From NCBI GenBank assembly GCA_000752035.1, contig CCFE01000010.1, positions 121,768-185,767 on the forward strand: a DNA stretch of 64,000 bases, read 5' to 3'. A program made the translations under genes and the position numbers. This document shows, piece by piece, positions 23,871-31,888 of the stretch. Source of the DNA: Bacillus rubiinfantis. GTDB lineage: Bacteria > Bacillota > Bacilli > Bacillales > Cytobacillaceae. Each line of letters begins with the position of its first letter. The stretch's first letter is position 1. Below the pieces are notes generated by a model. That model did no database searches. It was not told the origin of the DNA and worked only from the letters and a program-made list of their open reading frames with translations.

Positions 23871-24410
23871 TTACTTTTGGAATGGCATTCCGATTTGAGT
23901 TAAGAGCTCACGAGCTTCTTCATCAGTGTTGGCAGTAGTTACGATAACAATATCCATACCACGTACTTTGCTTACTTTGTCGTAATCAATTTCAGGGAAG
24001 ATTAGCTGTTCTTTAATACCTAGTGTATAGTTACCGCGACCATCGAAAGCTTTCTTAGAAACTCCACGGAAGTCACGTACACGTGGTAAAGAAACGGAAA
24101 CTAATTTATCCATGAATTGATACATACGCTCGCCACGAAGAGTTACTTTCGCACCAATTGGCATACCTTCACGAAGGCGGAAGCCAGCGATTGATTTCTT
24201 CGCACGAGTAACTACAGGTTTTAGACCGGTGATAATTGCCAATTCTTCAACTGCATTATCAAGTGCTTTTGAGTTTTGAACTGCATCACCTACACCCATG
24301 TTTACAACGATTTTCTCAATTTTTGGAACTTGCATAACTGATTTATAATTAAATTTGCTCATAAGAGCTGGTGTAATTTCTTTTACATATTTTTCTTTTA
24401 GGCGGTTCAT
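23871..24410 (-). CDS. rplE: 50S ribosomal protein L5
   Basis: A 179-residue L5 that binds 5S rRNA and contacts P-site tRNA. It contains MNRLKEKYVKEITPALMSKF, VVNMGVGDAVQNSKALD and the tail VTTANTDEEARELLTQIGMPF. GGGAGGTACACG precedes the ATG. It sits between rplX and rpsN. Confidence 0.98.
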   Translation of the reverse strand: MNRLKEKYVKEITPALMSKFNYKSVMQVPKIEKIVVNMGVGDAVQNSKALDNAVEELAIITGLKPVVTRAKKSIAGFRLREGMPIGAKVTLRGERMYQFMDKLVSVSLPRVRDFRGVSKKAFDGRGNYTLGIKEQLIFPEIDYDKVSKVRGMDIVIVTTANTDEEARELLTQIGMPFQK

Positions 24411-24435
24411 TACGTGTACCTCCCTTCTTTGTAAA

Positions 24436-24744
24436 CTATTTATCTAAAACTTCACCGGATTTTGCTACACGTACTTTTTTACCATCAACCACTTTGTACC
24501 CTACACGAGTTGGGTTACCGGTTTTAGGATCAATCGGCATTACGTTTGATACATGAATTGGTGCCTCAAAGCTGAAAATTCCGCCTTGTGGGTTTGCTTG
24601 AGAAGGTTTAGAGTGCTTTTTCACAATATTTACACCTTCAACAAGAACACGGTTTTCTTTTGGATAGGCTGCTAGGATCACTCCTGTTTTGCCCTTATCC
24701 TTGCCAGATATAACTCTGACTTTATCACCTTTTTTCACATGCAT
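24436..24744 (-). CDS. rplX: 50S ribosomal protein L24
   Basis: A 102-residue L24 with a KOW motif at the N-terminus: MHVKKGDKVRVISGKDKGKTG. It is an assembly initiator of the large subunit. The ATG at 24744 is chosen over the longer frame to 24768 because AAGGAGGTG lies 7 bases upstream and the protein then has family length. Located between rplN and rplE. Confidence 0.97.
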   Translation of the reverse strand: MHVKKGDKVRVISGKDKGKTGVILAAYPKENRVLVEGVNIVKKHSKPSQANPQGGIFSFEAPIHVSNVMPIDPKTGNPTRVGYKVVDGKKVRVAKSGEVLDK

Positions 24745-24779
24745 CAGTAAGCACCTCCTTAAAGGCAATTTTGATTTAT

Positions 24780-25148
24780 TTATAATACTTCTGGAGCTAA
24801 AGAGATAATTTTCATAAAGTTATTGTCGCGAAGTTCACGGGCAACTGGTCCAAAGATACGAGTACCACGAGGGCTCTTATCATCTTTGATAATGACACAA
24901 GCATTTTCATCAAAACGAATATAGGAACCATCTGGACGGCGTACACCGCTCTTAGTACGAACGACAACAGCTTTAACAACGTCACCTTTTTTAACAACGC
25001 CACCAGGTGTTGCTTGTTTTACGGTACAAACGATTACGTCGCCGATATTCGCAGTTTTACGGCCTGAGCCACCAAGAACCTTGATAGTAAGTACCTCACG
25101 AGCACCGGAGTTGTCAGCAACTTTTAAACGTGATTCTTGTTGAATCAT
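24780..25148 (-). CDS. rplN: 50S ribosomal protein L14
   Basis: A 122-residue L14 of the subunit interface. MIQQESRLKVADNSGAREVLTI opens it, and GVRRPDGSYIRFDENACVII and RGTRIFGPVARELR follow. GGGAGG lies before ATG. Order rpsQ-rplN-rplX is standard. Confidence 0.98.
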   Translation of the reverse strand: MIQQESRLKVADNSGAREVLTIKVLGGSGRKTANIGDVIVCTVKQATPGGVVKKGDVVKAVVVRTKSGVRRPDGSYIRFDENACVIIKDDKSPRGTRIFGPVARELRDNNFMKIISLAPEVL

Positions 25149-25187
25149 ATGTGTAACCTCCCTTCGGAATAAGGCTTATCCGAACAA

Positions 25188-25451
25188 TTAAATAATAACT
25201 GCTTTTTCTATAATCTCAACTAAACGGAAGCGCTTAGTAGCTGAAAGTGGACGAGTTTCCATAATGCGGACGATATCGCCAACTTTTGCTTGGTTTTGCT
25301 CATCATGAGCTTTAAACTTTTTAGAGTATTTAACGCGTTTACCGTAAAGTGGATGCTTTTTATATGTTTCAACTAGGACAGTAACGGTCTTATCCATTTT
25401 GTCAGAAACAACGCGTCCAGTGTAAACTTTGCGTTGGTTGCGTTCACTCAT
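25188..25451 (-). CDS. rpsQ: 30S ribosomal protein S17
   Basis: An 87-residue S17, an early-binding OB-fold protein. It contains RKVYTGRVVSDKMDKTVTVLV, KHPLYGKRVKYSKKFKAHDE and GDIVRIMETRPLSATKRFRL. The ATG at 25451 follows GAGAGGAGG; the frame extends one TTG codon further, which is not needed. It lies between rpmC and rplN. Confidence 0.98.
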   Translation of the reverse strand: MSERNQRKVYTGRVVSDKMDKTVTVLVETYKKHPLYGKRVKYSKKFKAHDEQNQAKVGDIVRIMETRPLSATKRFRLVEIIEKAVII

Positions 25452-25474
25452 CAATGTGAACCTCCTCTCGACTT

Positions 25475-25675
25475 TTACTTGTTAAAGCTGATTTCTCTTT
25501 CACGAATGACGGTTTTCATGCGAGCAATCGCTTTGCGTACTTCACGAATGCGAGCTGTATTTTCAAGTTGTCCTGTCGCCAATTGAAAGCGAAGGTTGAA
25601 AAGCTCTTCTTTTAGGGATTTAACTTTTTGTTCAATTTCAGCAGTGGTAAGGTCACGAATTTCATTAGCTTTCAT
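25475..25675 (-). CDS. rpmC: 50S ribosomal protein L29
   Basis: A 66-residue two-helix protein at the exit tunnel, where trigger factor and SRP dock. MKANEIRDLTTAEIEQKVKS and LFNLRFQLATGQLENTARIR are typical. The ATG at 25675 is used, preceded by GGTGGTG; it overlaps the rplP end by 11 bases, suggesting translational coupling. Confidence 0.97.
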   Translation of the reverse strand: MKANEIRDLTTAEIEQKVKSLKEELFNLRFQLATGQLENTARIREVRKAIARMKTVIREREISFNK

Positions 25676-26099
25676 TTGATTCACCACCAATTTCTTCTCG
25701 TTTTACAAACTTACATTTTACTGGAAGTTTGTGTGATGCAAGACGAAGAGCTTCACGTGCAATTTCTTCTGATACACCGGCAATTTCAAACATGATTCTC
25801 CCTGGTTTAACTACAGCAACCCAGCCTTCAGGTGCACCTTTACCGGAACCCATCCGTACTTCTAATGGTTTAGCTGTATATGGTTTATGAGGGAAAATTT
25901 TAATCCAAACTTTACCGCCACGTTTCATATAACGTGTCATGGCAATACGGGCAGCTTCGATTTGACGGTTTGTAATCCAAGAAGCTTCAGTAGCTTGCAG
26001 GCCGAATTCACCAAATGTTACTTCAGTACCGCCTTTTGCGTTACCACGCATTTTACCACGATGTTGACGGCGGAATTTTACGCGTTTTGGCAATAACAT
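25665..26099 (-). CDS. rplP: 50S ribosomal protein L16
   Basis: A 144-residue L16, which helps position A-site tRNA. It begins MLLPKRVKFRRQHRGKMRG, contains the conserved KGGKVWIKIFPHKPYT and GKGAPEGWVAVVKPGR, including the arginine-rich loop near the position hydroxylated in some bacteria. The ATG at 26099 is one base after the rpsC stop region; the longer frame to 26150 lies inside rpsC. Confidence 0.97.
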   Translation of the reverse strand: MLLPKRVKFRRQHRGKMRGNAKGGTEVTFGEFGLQATEASWITNRQIEAARIAMTRYMKRGGKVWIKIFPHKPYTAKPLEVRMGSGKGAPEGWVAVVKPGRIMFEIAGVSEEIAREALRLASHKLPVKCKFVKREEIGGESNES

Positions 26100-26100
26100 A

Positions 26101-26757
26101 TTATTTGCCTCCTTCCTCAGTTTTCTTCTTTGTAGGAAGGACCTCTCCACGATAGATCCATACTTTTACACCAAGTTTACCGTAAGTAGTGTCAGCTTCA
26201 GCTGTAGCATAGTCGATATCAGCGCGAAGTGTATGAAGTGGAACTGTTCCTTCGCTATAATGTTCTGCACGAGCAATATCTGCACCGCCAAGACGGCCGG
26301 ATACCATTGTTTTAATACCTTTCGCACCAGCACGCATAGCACGTTGAATGGCTTGCTTTTGCGCACGACGGAATGATACACGATTTTCTAACTGACGAGC
26401 AATATTTTCAGCAACTAATTTTGCATCGATATCAGCTTTTTTAATTTCAAGAATATTAATATGAACGCGTTTGCCAGTAAGTTGATTCAATGCTTTACGA
26501 AGTGCTTCAACTTCTGTACCGCCTTTACCGATAACCATACCAGGTTTAGCAGTATGGACAGTAATGTTCACACGGTTTGCTGCACGTTCAATTTCAACTT
26601 TAGAAACAGAAGCATCTTTTAAACGCTTCGTGATATATTCACGAACTTTAATATCTTCGTGTAAAAGATCAGCAAAGTCTTTGCCTGCGTACCATTTTGA
26701 TTCCCAATCACGGATGATGCCAATACGCAGTCCGACTGGATTTACTTTTTGACCCAC
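26101..26757 (-). CDS. rpsC: 30S ribosomal protein S3
   Basis: A 218-residue S3 at the mRNA entry site. MGQKVNPVGLRIGIIRDWES starts it; the KH domain contains GMVIGKGGTEVEALRKAL, and the C-terminal domain contains GRLGGADIARAEHYSEGTVPLHTLRADIDY. The tail is Lys/Glu-rich. It follows rplV by 3 bases. Confidence 0.98.
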   Translation of the reverse strand: MGQKVNPVGLRIGIIRDWESKWYAGKDFADLLHEDIKVREYITKRLKDASVSKVEIERAANRVNITVHTAKPGMVIGKGGTEVEALRKALNQLTGKRVHINILEIKKADIDAKLVAENIARQLENRVSFRRAQKQAIQRAMRAGAKGIKTMVSGRLGGADIARAEHYSEGTVPLHTLRADIDYATAEADTTYGKLGVKVWIYRGEVLPTKKKTEEGGK

Positions 26758-26760
26758 AGA

Positions 26761-27102
26761 TTATCCCTCCTTCTTCTCTGATAAAACGATAGTTATGTGG
26801 CTAGTGCGTTTGTTGATTTGGCTAGCGCGACCCATTGCGCGTGGACGGAAACGTTTCAATGTTGGTCCTTCGTCAACAAATGCTTGAGCAACAACTAGAT
26901 TATTTACGTCCATTTCGTAGTTATGCTCTGCATTAGCCATAGCAGATTTTAATACTTTTTCCACGATTGGAGAAGCAGCCTTCGGTGTTAATTTTAAAAT
27001 CGCAACCGCTTCACCAACTTGCTTACCTCGGATTAAATCAACGACTAAACGTGCTTTACGAGGAGCAATACGAACTGTTCTTGCAACAGCTTTAGCTTGC
27101 AT
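26761..27102 (-). CDS. rplV: 50S ribosomal protein L22
   Basis: A 113-residue L22 whose extended hairpin lines the exit tunnel. It contains RTVRIAPRKARLVVDLIRGK and the hairpin DEGPTLKRFRPRAMGRASQI. The macrolide-relevant hairpin tip looks unaltered. Located between rpsS and rpsC. Confidence 0.98.
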   Translation of the reverse strand: MQAKAVARTVRIAPRKARLVVDLIRGKQVGEAVAILKLTPKAASPIVEKVLKSAMANAEHNYEMDVNNLVVAQAFVDEGPTLKRFRPRAMGRASQINKRTSHITIVLSEKKEG

Positions 27103-27119
27103 TAGGATGCCCTCCCCTC

Positions 27120-27398
27120 TTAACGTCTTGTTTTCTTATCATCAGCGGCATGACCTTTGTAGGTGCGTGTTGGAGCAAATTCTCCAAGTTTGTGTCCTAC
27201 CATGTCTTCCGTAATATAAACAGGCACATGTTTACGGCCGTCATATACAGCAATTGTATGACCAATGAATTGTGGGAAAATTGTTGAACGACGAGACCAA
27301 GTTTTAATTACTTGCTTTTTATCAGCTTCGTTTAACTTTTCAACCTTAACCATTAAATGATCATCAACAAATGGTCCTTTTTTTAAGCTGCGACCCAT
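27120..27398 (-). CDS. rpsS: 30S ribosomal protein S19
   Basis: A 92-residue S19 of the head. MGRSLKKGPFVDDHLMVKVE is followed by KTWSRRSTIFPQFIGHTIAVYDGRKH and GHKLGEFAPTRTYKGH. A GGGAGG site precedes the ATG. Located between rplB and rplV. Confidence 0.98.
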   Translation of the reverse strand: MGRSLKKGPFVDDHLMVKVEKLNEADKKQVIKTWSRRSTIFPQFIGHTIAVYDGRKHVPVYITEDMVGHKLGEFAPTRTYKGHAADDKKTRR

Positions 27399-27458
27399 GA
27401 ATGAACCTCCCTTCGTAATTGGTCTACGGTTCTAGCGTTGAACCGTAGTTCAATCACG

Positions 27459-28289
27459 TTATTTTTTACGACGACGAATAATAAGTTTATCTGACTTATT
27501 TTTCTTCTTACGAGTTTTGTAACCAAGTGTTGGTTTGCCCCAAGGAGTCATTGGAGACTTACGTCCGATTGGTGAACGTCCTTCACCACCACCGTGTGGG
27601 TGATCGTTAGGGTTCATAACAGATCCGCGTACTGTAGGACGCTTGCCTAACCAACGTGAACGGCCTGCTTTACCAATGTGAACTAGTTCATGCTGTTCAT
27701 TACCGACTTGACCAACAGTTGCACGGCACTCAGCTAAGATCATACGAACTTCACCAGAAGTTAAGCGAACTAATACGTATTTTCCTTCTTTACCAAGTAC
27801 TTGTGCAGATGTTCCAGCAGAACGAATCAACTGTCCGCCTTTGCCTGGTTTTAATTCAATATTGTGTACAACAGTACCAACTGGGATATTTACAAGTGGA
27901 AGTGCATTTCCTACTTTTATGTCAGCCTCTGGACCTGACATAACTTCCATCCCAACTTCTAGATTTTTTGGAGCTAAGATATAACGCTTTTCTCCGTCTG
28001 CATAGTTAATTAATGCTATATTAGATGAACGATTTGGATCGTACTCGATAGTGGCAACGCGTCCTGGAATGCCATCTTTATCACGCTTGAAATCAATCAA
28101 ACGATATTGACGCTTGTGACCGCCACCTTGATGACGAACTGTTAACTTACCCTGGTTGTTTCGGCCGCCTTTTTTATGCAATGGAGCTAATAGAGATTTT
28201 TCTGGAGTGCTAGTTGTAATCTCTTCAAATGTTAAAGCTGTCATTCCACGTCGACCATTTGAGGTAGGTTTATACTTTTTAATCGCCAT
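27459..28289 (-). CDS. rplB: 50S ribosomal protein L2
   Basis: A 276-residue L2 needed for subunit association and peptidyl-transferase centre assembly. It contains LAPLHKKGGRNNQGKLTVRHQGGGHKRQYRLIDF-type N-terminal sequence and the signature PNDHPHGGGEGRSPIGRKSP, with the histidine near the catalytic centre. GGAGGG precedes the ATG. Located between rplW and rpsS. Confidence 0.98.
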   Translation of the reverse strand: MAIKKYKPTSNGRRGMTALTFEEITTSTPEKSLLAPLHKKGGRNNQGKLTVRHQGGGHKRQYRLIDFKRDKDGIPGRVATIEYDPNRSSNIALINYADGEKRYILAPKNLEVGMEVMSGPEADIKVGNALPLVNIPVGTVVHNIELKPGKGGQLIRSAGTSAQVLGKEGKYVLVRLTSGEVRMILAECRATVGQVGNEQHELVHIGKAGRSRWLGKRPTVRGSVMNPNDHPHGGGEGRSPIGRKSPMTPWGKPTLGYKTRKKKNKSDKLIIRRRKK

Positions 28290-28315
28290 ATTTATTCCCT
28301 CCTCTGCTTAGTAGA

Positions 28316-28600
28316 TTAGCTTTCGAAAAACTCGATTTCTTTGCTGTCAGCAGTTAGCTTTACAATCGCTTTACGACGCTTGTTTGTATAACCGCCAAAT
28401 TTACCCATGCGCTTGAACTTACCTTTGTAGTTCATGATGTTAACTTTTTCAACTTCAACACCAAAGATCTCCTCAACAGCATCTTTGACTTGTGTTTTAT
28501 TAGCTTTCACATCAACATCAAACGTATATTTCTTTTCAGCCATTAGGTCTGTTGAACGTTCAGTAATTACGGGGCGCTTAATGATATCGCGTGCATCCAT
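28316..28600 (-). CDS. rplW: 50S ribosomal protein L23
   Basis: A 94-residue L23 at the exit tunnel, a docking site for trigger factor and SRP. MDARDIIKRPVITERSTDLM and YTFDVDVKANKTQVKDAVEEIFGV are typical. Its ATG overlaps the rplD stop by one base. Confidence 0.98.
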   Translation of the reverse strand: MDARDIIKRPVITERSTDLMAEKKYTFDVDVKANKTQVKDAVEEIFGVEVEKVNIMNYKGKFKRMGKFGGYTNKRRKAIVKLTADSKEIEFFES

Positions 28601-29223
28601 TATGCAAGCACCTCCTCTACTTTTTCAACCGCTGCCTTAGTCATAATAAGTTGATCATGACTTACAACATCTAGTACATTGATACCATCAGCTGTTACAA
28701 CTGTTACACCAGGAAGATTACGAGCAGATAATGCTACGTTTTCGTCGAGATCAGCTGTTACAACCAATGCTTTTTTCGCAACGGAAAGGTTGTTTAATAC
28801 AGCTTTGAATTCTTTTGTTTTTGGAGCATCGAAGTTTAAACTTTCTAATACTAATACATTTTCATCTTGTACTTTAGATGATAATACTGATTTGATTGCT
28901 AAACGACGAACTTTCTTCGGCAATTTATAGCTATAGCTGCGTGGTTGAGGTCCAAATACAGTACCGCCTCCGCGCCATTGTGGTGAACGGATAGAACCTT
29001 GACGAGCACGTCCTGTTCCTTTTTGGCGCCATGGTTTGCGTCCTCCGCCACTAACTTCTGACCGGTTTTTTACTTTATGAGTACCTTGGCGTAATGATGC
29101 CCTTTGCATCACAATCGCTTCAAATACAACATGTTGGTTTGGTTCAATTCCAAATACGGAATCGTTCAGTTCGATGTCGCCAACCTGTGATCCGCTTTGG
29201 TTATATACTGCTACTTTTGGCAT
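28600..29223 (-). CDS. rplD: 50S ribosomal protein L4
   Basis: A 207-residue L4. The tunnel-lining loop contains SEVSGGGRKPWRQKGTGRARQGS and GGGTVFGPQPRSYSYKLPKKVRRLA. In enteric bacteria L4 autoregulates the S10 operon; whether it does so here is not shown. It lies between rplC and rplW and is preceded by AAAGGAGGACA. Confidence 0.98.
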   Translation of the reverse strand: MPKVAVYNQSGSQVGDIELNDSVFGIEPNQHVVFEAIVMQRASLRQGTHKVKNRSEVSGGGRKPWRQKGTGRARQGSIRSPQWRGGGTVFGPQPRSYSYKLPKKVRRLAIKSVLSSKVQDENVLVLESLNFDAPKTKEFKAVLNNLSVAKKALVVTADLDENVALSARNLPGVTVVTADGINVLDVVSHDQLIMTKAAVEKVEEVLA

Positions 29224-29247
29224 TCAAATGTCCTCCTTTCCTTTGAA

Positions 29248-29877
29248 CTACTTAACTTTTACCGCACTTTTAATTTTTAATAATGCTTTTTTCGCGCCTG
29301 GTACATTCCCTTTAATTAAAAGCAGGTTGCGCTCTGCATCAACTTTGACAATTTCAAGGTTTTGCACAGTTACTTGTTCTCCGCCCATGCGTCCTGGAAG
29401 TAGTTTTCCTTTGAATACACGGTTTGGAGCAACAGGTCCCATTGAACCAGGACGACGGTGGTAACGAGAACCATGAGCCATAGGGCCACGAGATTGTCCA
29501 TGACGCTTAATTGAGCCTTGGAAACCTTTACCCTTTGAGATTCCTGTTACATCTACTAAATCGCCTGCAGCGAAAATATCAACTTTGACTTCTTGACCAA
29601 CTTCATAGCCTGCTAAGTCATCTCCGCGGAATTCGCGAATGAAGCGCTTAGGAGCAGTATTTGCTTTTGCAACATGTCCCTTTTCAGGTTTATTTGATAA
29701 CTTTTCACGTTTGTCATCAAAGCCAAGCTGGATTGCTTCGTATCCGTCGTTTTCAACAGATTTCTTTTGAAGAACTACGTTTGGAGCTATTTCAACTACT
29801 GTTACAGGAATTAAGTTACCGTTCTCTGCAAATACTTGAGTCATACCAATCTTTCTTCCTAAGATTCCTTTGGTCAT
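29248..29877 (-). CDS. rplC: 50S ribosomal protein L3
   Basis: A 209-residue L3 whose extension approaches the peptidyl-transferase centre: GISKGKGFQGSIKRHGQSRGPMAHGSRYHRRPGS. The start MTKGILGRKIGMTQVF at 29877 is chosen because GGAGGTG lies 9 bases upstream and this is the B. subtilis start; a GTG three codons earlier lies inside the ribosome-binding site. Confidence 0.98.
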   Translation of the reverse strand: MTKGILGRKIGMTQVFAENGNLIPVTVVEIAPNVVLQKKSVENDGYEAIQLGFDDKREKLSNKPEKGHVAKANTAPKRFIREFRGDDLAGYEVGQEVKVDIFAAGDLVDVTGISKGKGFQGSIKRHGQSRGPMAHGSRYHRRPGSMGPVAPNRVFKGKLLPGRMGGEQVTVQNLEIVKVDAERNLLLIKGNVPGAKKALLKIKSAVKVK

Positions 29878-29919
29878 TTCAGTCACACCTCCTAATAGTT
29901 TTGAATTTTATTTTGATTA

Positions 29920-30228
29920 TTAGAGTTTAATTTCAATATCGACACCAGATGGTAAGTCTAAACGCATCAACGCATCAACTGTTTGTGGAGTTGGATTCAC
30001 AATATCGATTAGACGCTTATGTGTCCGCATTTCGAATTGCTCACGAGAGTCTTTGTACTTGTGAACAGCACGCAGAATCGTGTAAACAGACTTTTCAGTT
30101 GGGAGCGGTATCGGACCAGATACGGCAGCACCTGAACGTTTTGCAGTCTCTACAATTTTTTCAGCAGATTGATCAAGAATTCTGTGATCATATGCCTTTA
30201 AGCGGATACGAATTTTTTGTTTTGCCAT
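29920..30228 (-). CDS. rpsJ: 30S ribosomal protein S10
   Basis: A 102-residue S10, first gene of the S10-spc-alpha cluster. It also works in transcription antitermination as NusE. MAKQKIRIRLKAYDHRILDQSAEKIVETAKR and the loop GPIPLPTEKSVYTILR are conserved, as is the tail DLPSGVDIEIKL. AAAGGAGGG precedes the ATG. Two strong promoters and a long leader lie upstream. Confidence 0.98.
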   Translation of the reverse strand: MAKQKIRIRLKAYDHRILDQSAEKIVETAKRSGAAVSGPIPLPTEKSVYTILRAVHKYKDSREQFEMRTHKRLIDIVNPTPQTVDALMRLDLPSGVDIEIKL

Positions 30229-30239
30229 TATTTTCCCTC

Positions 30240-30362
30240 CTTTATTCGCCTATTTTTAAAATAGACATTCTCAGTGAGAATTTCCCTAACACAGCGCCAT
30301 GGCAAAGCGGCCGGGTGTGTCAGCAACCTCCCACATCATCGCAGTCAAAGACCAACATTCTC
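30240..30362 (-). promoter_or_regulatory. S10 operon leader with hairpins
   Basis: On the minus strand the leader contains CTGACACA and TGTGTTAG arms enclosing a G/C-rich loop, and the palindrome ATTCTCACTGAGAAT close to the ribosome-binding site. These could form two stable hairpins between the promoters and rpsJ. Function is unknown; a ribosomal-protein autoregulatory target is possible. Confidence 0.45.
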
Positions 30363-30363
30363 T

Positions 30364-30392
30364 ATTATACATAAAACATAGTCTAGACGCAA
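30364..30392 (-). promoter_or_regulatory. S10 operon promoter, proximal
   Basis: On the minus strand TTGCGT (30387-30392) and TATAAT (30364-30369) are exactly 17 bases apart, 136 bases upstream of rpsJ. The -10 is full consensus. Confidence 0.8.
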
Positions 30393-30436
30393 CATTTAAT
30401 TATGCACTTTTTCACTGTGCCGTTAACACTTTTTTT

Positions 30437-30465
30437 ATTATAGCGAGATAGAGACTGATTTTCAA
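30437..30465 (-). promoter_or_regulatory. S10 operon promoter, distal
   Basis: On the minus strand TTGAAA (30460-30465) and TATAAT (30437-30442) are exactly 17 bases apart. It stands 73 bases upstream of the proximal promoter, giving a tandem arrangement as in rRNA operons. Confidence 0.8.
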
Positions 30466-30516
30466 CAGTAATGAATAATCTACCAAAAGTGTGGTTTCTT
30501 TAATATAGAAGTAACA

Positions 30517-30555
30517 ATAAAAAAGGCAGCTGGATCGTCACCCAGCTGCCTTTTT
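30517..30555 (-). terminator. Intrinsic terminator after tuf
   Basis: An 11-bp stem AAGGCAGCTGG/CCAGCTGCCTT with a short loop and flanking A and T runs lies 17 bases beyond the tuf stop codon. It isolates the str operon from the S10 promoters. Confidence 0.9.
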
Positions 30556-30571
30556 AATGGATATTATATTA

Positions 30572-31759
30572 TTATTCGATAACTGTAGTGATTGAACCAG
30601 AACCTACAGTACGTCCGCCTTCACGGATTGAGAACTTAGTTCCTTCTTCAATCGCAACTGGAGCAATAAGCTCAACAGTCATTTCAGTGTTATCGCCAGG
30701 CATTACCATTTCAGTACCTTCTGGAAGAGTGATGATTCCAGTGATATCAGAAGTACGGAAATAGAATTGTGGACGATAGTTTGTGAAGAATGGAGTATGA
30801 CGTCCACCTTCTTCTTTAGAAAGAACGTAAACTTGTGCTTTAAACTTTTTGTGTGGAGTGATGGATTTTGGTTTAGCCAAAACTTGTCCACGCTCGATTT
30901 CTTCACGTGCTACACCACGAAGAAGTGCACCAATGTTATCGCCAGCTTCAGCGAAATCAAGAAGCTTACGGAACATTTCAACACCTGTTACAGTTGTTGA
31001 TTTTGGTTCTTCAGTGAAACCAACGATTTCAACTACGTCACCAACTTTAACTTGTCCGCGTTCTACACGGCCAGTAGCAACTGTACCACGGCCAGTGATT
31101 GAGAATACGTCCTCAACAGGCATCATGAATGGCTTGTCAGTGTCACGAGTTGGAGTTGGAATATACTCATCAACAGCGTTCATAAGCTCGATGATTTTTT
31201 CTTCCCATTGAGCATCGCCTTCTAATGCTTTAAGAGCAGAACCTTTGATAACAGGAATGTCATCGCCAGGGAAATCGTATTCAGAAAGAAGGTCACGTAC
31301 TTCCATTTCAACTAATTCAAGTAATTCTTCGTCATCAACCATATCGCACTTGTTCATGAATACAACAAGGTAAGGTACGCCTACCTGACGAGAAAGTAAG
31401 ATGTGCTCACGAGTTTGTGGCATTGGGCCGTCAGCAGCAGATACAACAAGGATACCGCCGTCCATTTGTGCAGCACCTGTGATCATGTTTTTAACATAGT
31501 CTGCGTGTCCTGGGCAGTCAACGTGTGCATAGTGGCGTGCATCAGTTTCATACTCAACGTGTGCAGTAGAGATTGTAATTCCACGCTCTTTTTCTTCTGG
31601 AGCACCATCGATTTGGTCATATGCACGAGCTTCTGCTTTACCTTGTTTTGCAAGTACAGAAGTGATTGCAGCAGTTAAAGTAGTTTTACCATGGTCAACG
31701 TGACCAATTGTACCAATGTTAACGTGTGGCTTTGAGCGGTCAAATTTAGCTTTTGCCAT
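30572..31759 (-). CDS. tuf: Elongation factor Tu
   Basis: A 395-residue GTPase that delivers aminoacyl-tRNA. G motifs are GHVDHGKTT, DCPGHADYVKNM and NKCD; switch and domain II/III parts such as RGITISTAHVEYET and FRKLLDFAEAGDNIGALLRG are intact. It follows fusA with its own promoter overlapping the fusA end, so it can be expressed above the rest of the str operon. Confidence 0.99.
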   Translation of the reverse strand: MAKAKFDRSKPHVNIGTIGHVDHGKTTLTAAITSVLAKQGKAEARAYDQIDGAPEEKERGITISTAHVEYETDARHYAHVDCPGHADYVKNMITGAAQMDGGILVVSAADGPMPQTREHILLSRQVGVPYLVVFMNKCDMVDDEELLELVEMEVRDLLSEYDFPGDDIPVIKGSALKALEGDAQWEEKIIELMNAVDEYIPTPTRDTDKPFMMPVEDVFSITGRGTVATGRVERGQVKVGDVVEIVGFTEEPKSTTVTGVEMFRKLLDFAEAGDNIGALLRGVAREEIERGQVLAKPKSITPHKKFKAQVYVLSKEEGGRHTPFFTNYRPQFYFRTSDITGIITLPEGTEMVMPGDNTEMTVELIAPVAIEEGTKFSIREGGRTVGSGSITTVIE

Positions 31760-31859
31760 TTGGAAAATCCTCCTTTGGATTGTAAATTTTAAGTATATTT
31801 TTAAGCAGAAACTGTTAACTAGGATGTCTAGTTATCCAGCTTCCGTTGTTACATAAGTA

Positions 31860-31888
31860 GTTATACTGTATATAAAGGCGAAAATCAA
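31860..31888 (-). promoter_or_regulatory. tuf promoter
   Basis: On the minus strand TTGATT (31883-31888) and TATAAC (31860-31865) are 17 bases apart. The -35 directly abuts the fusA stop codon and the site lies about 100 bases upstream of tuf. Confidence 0.65.
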
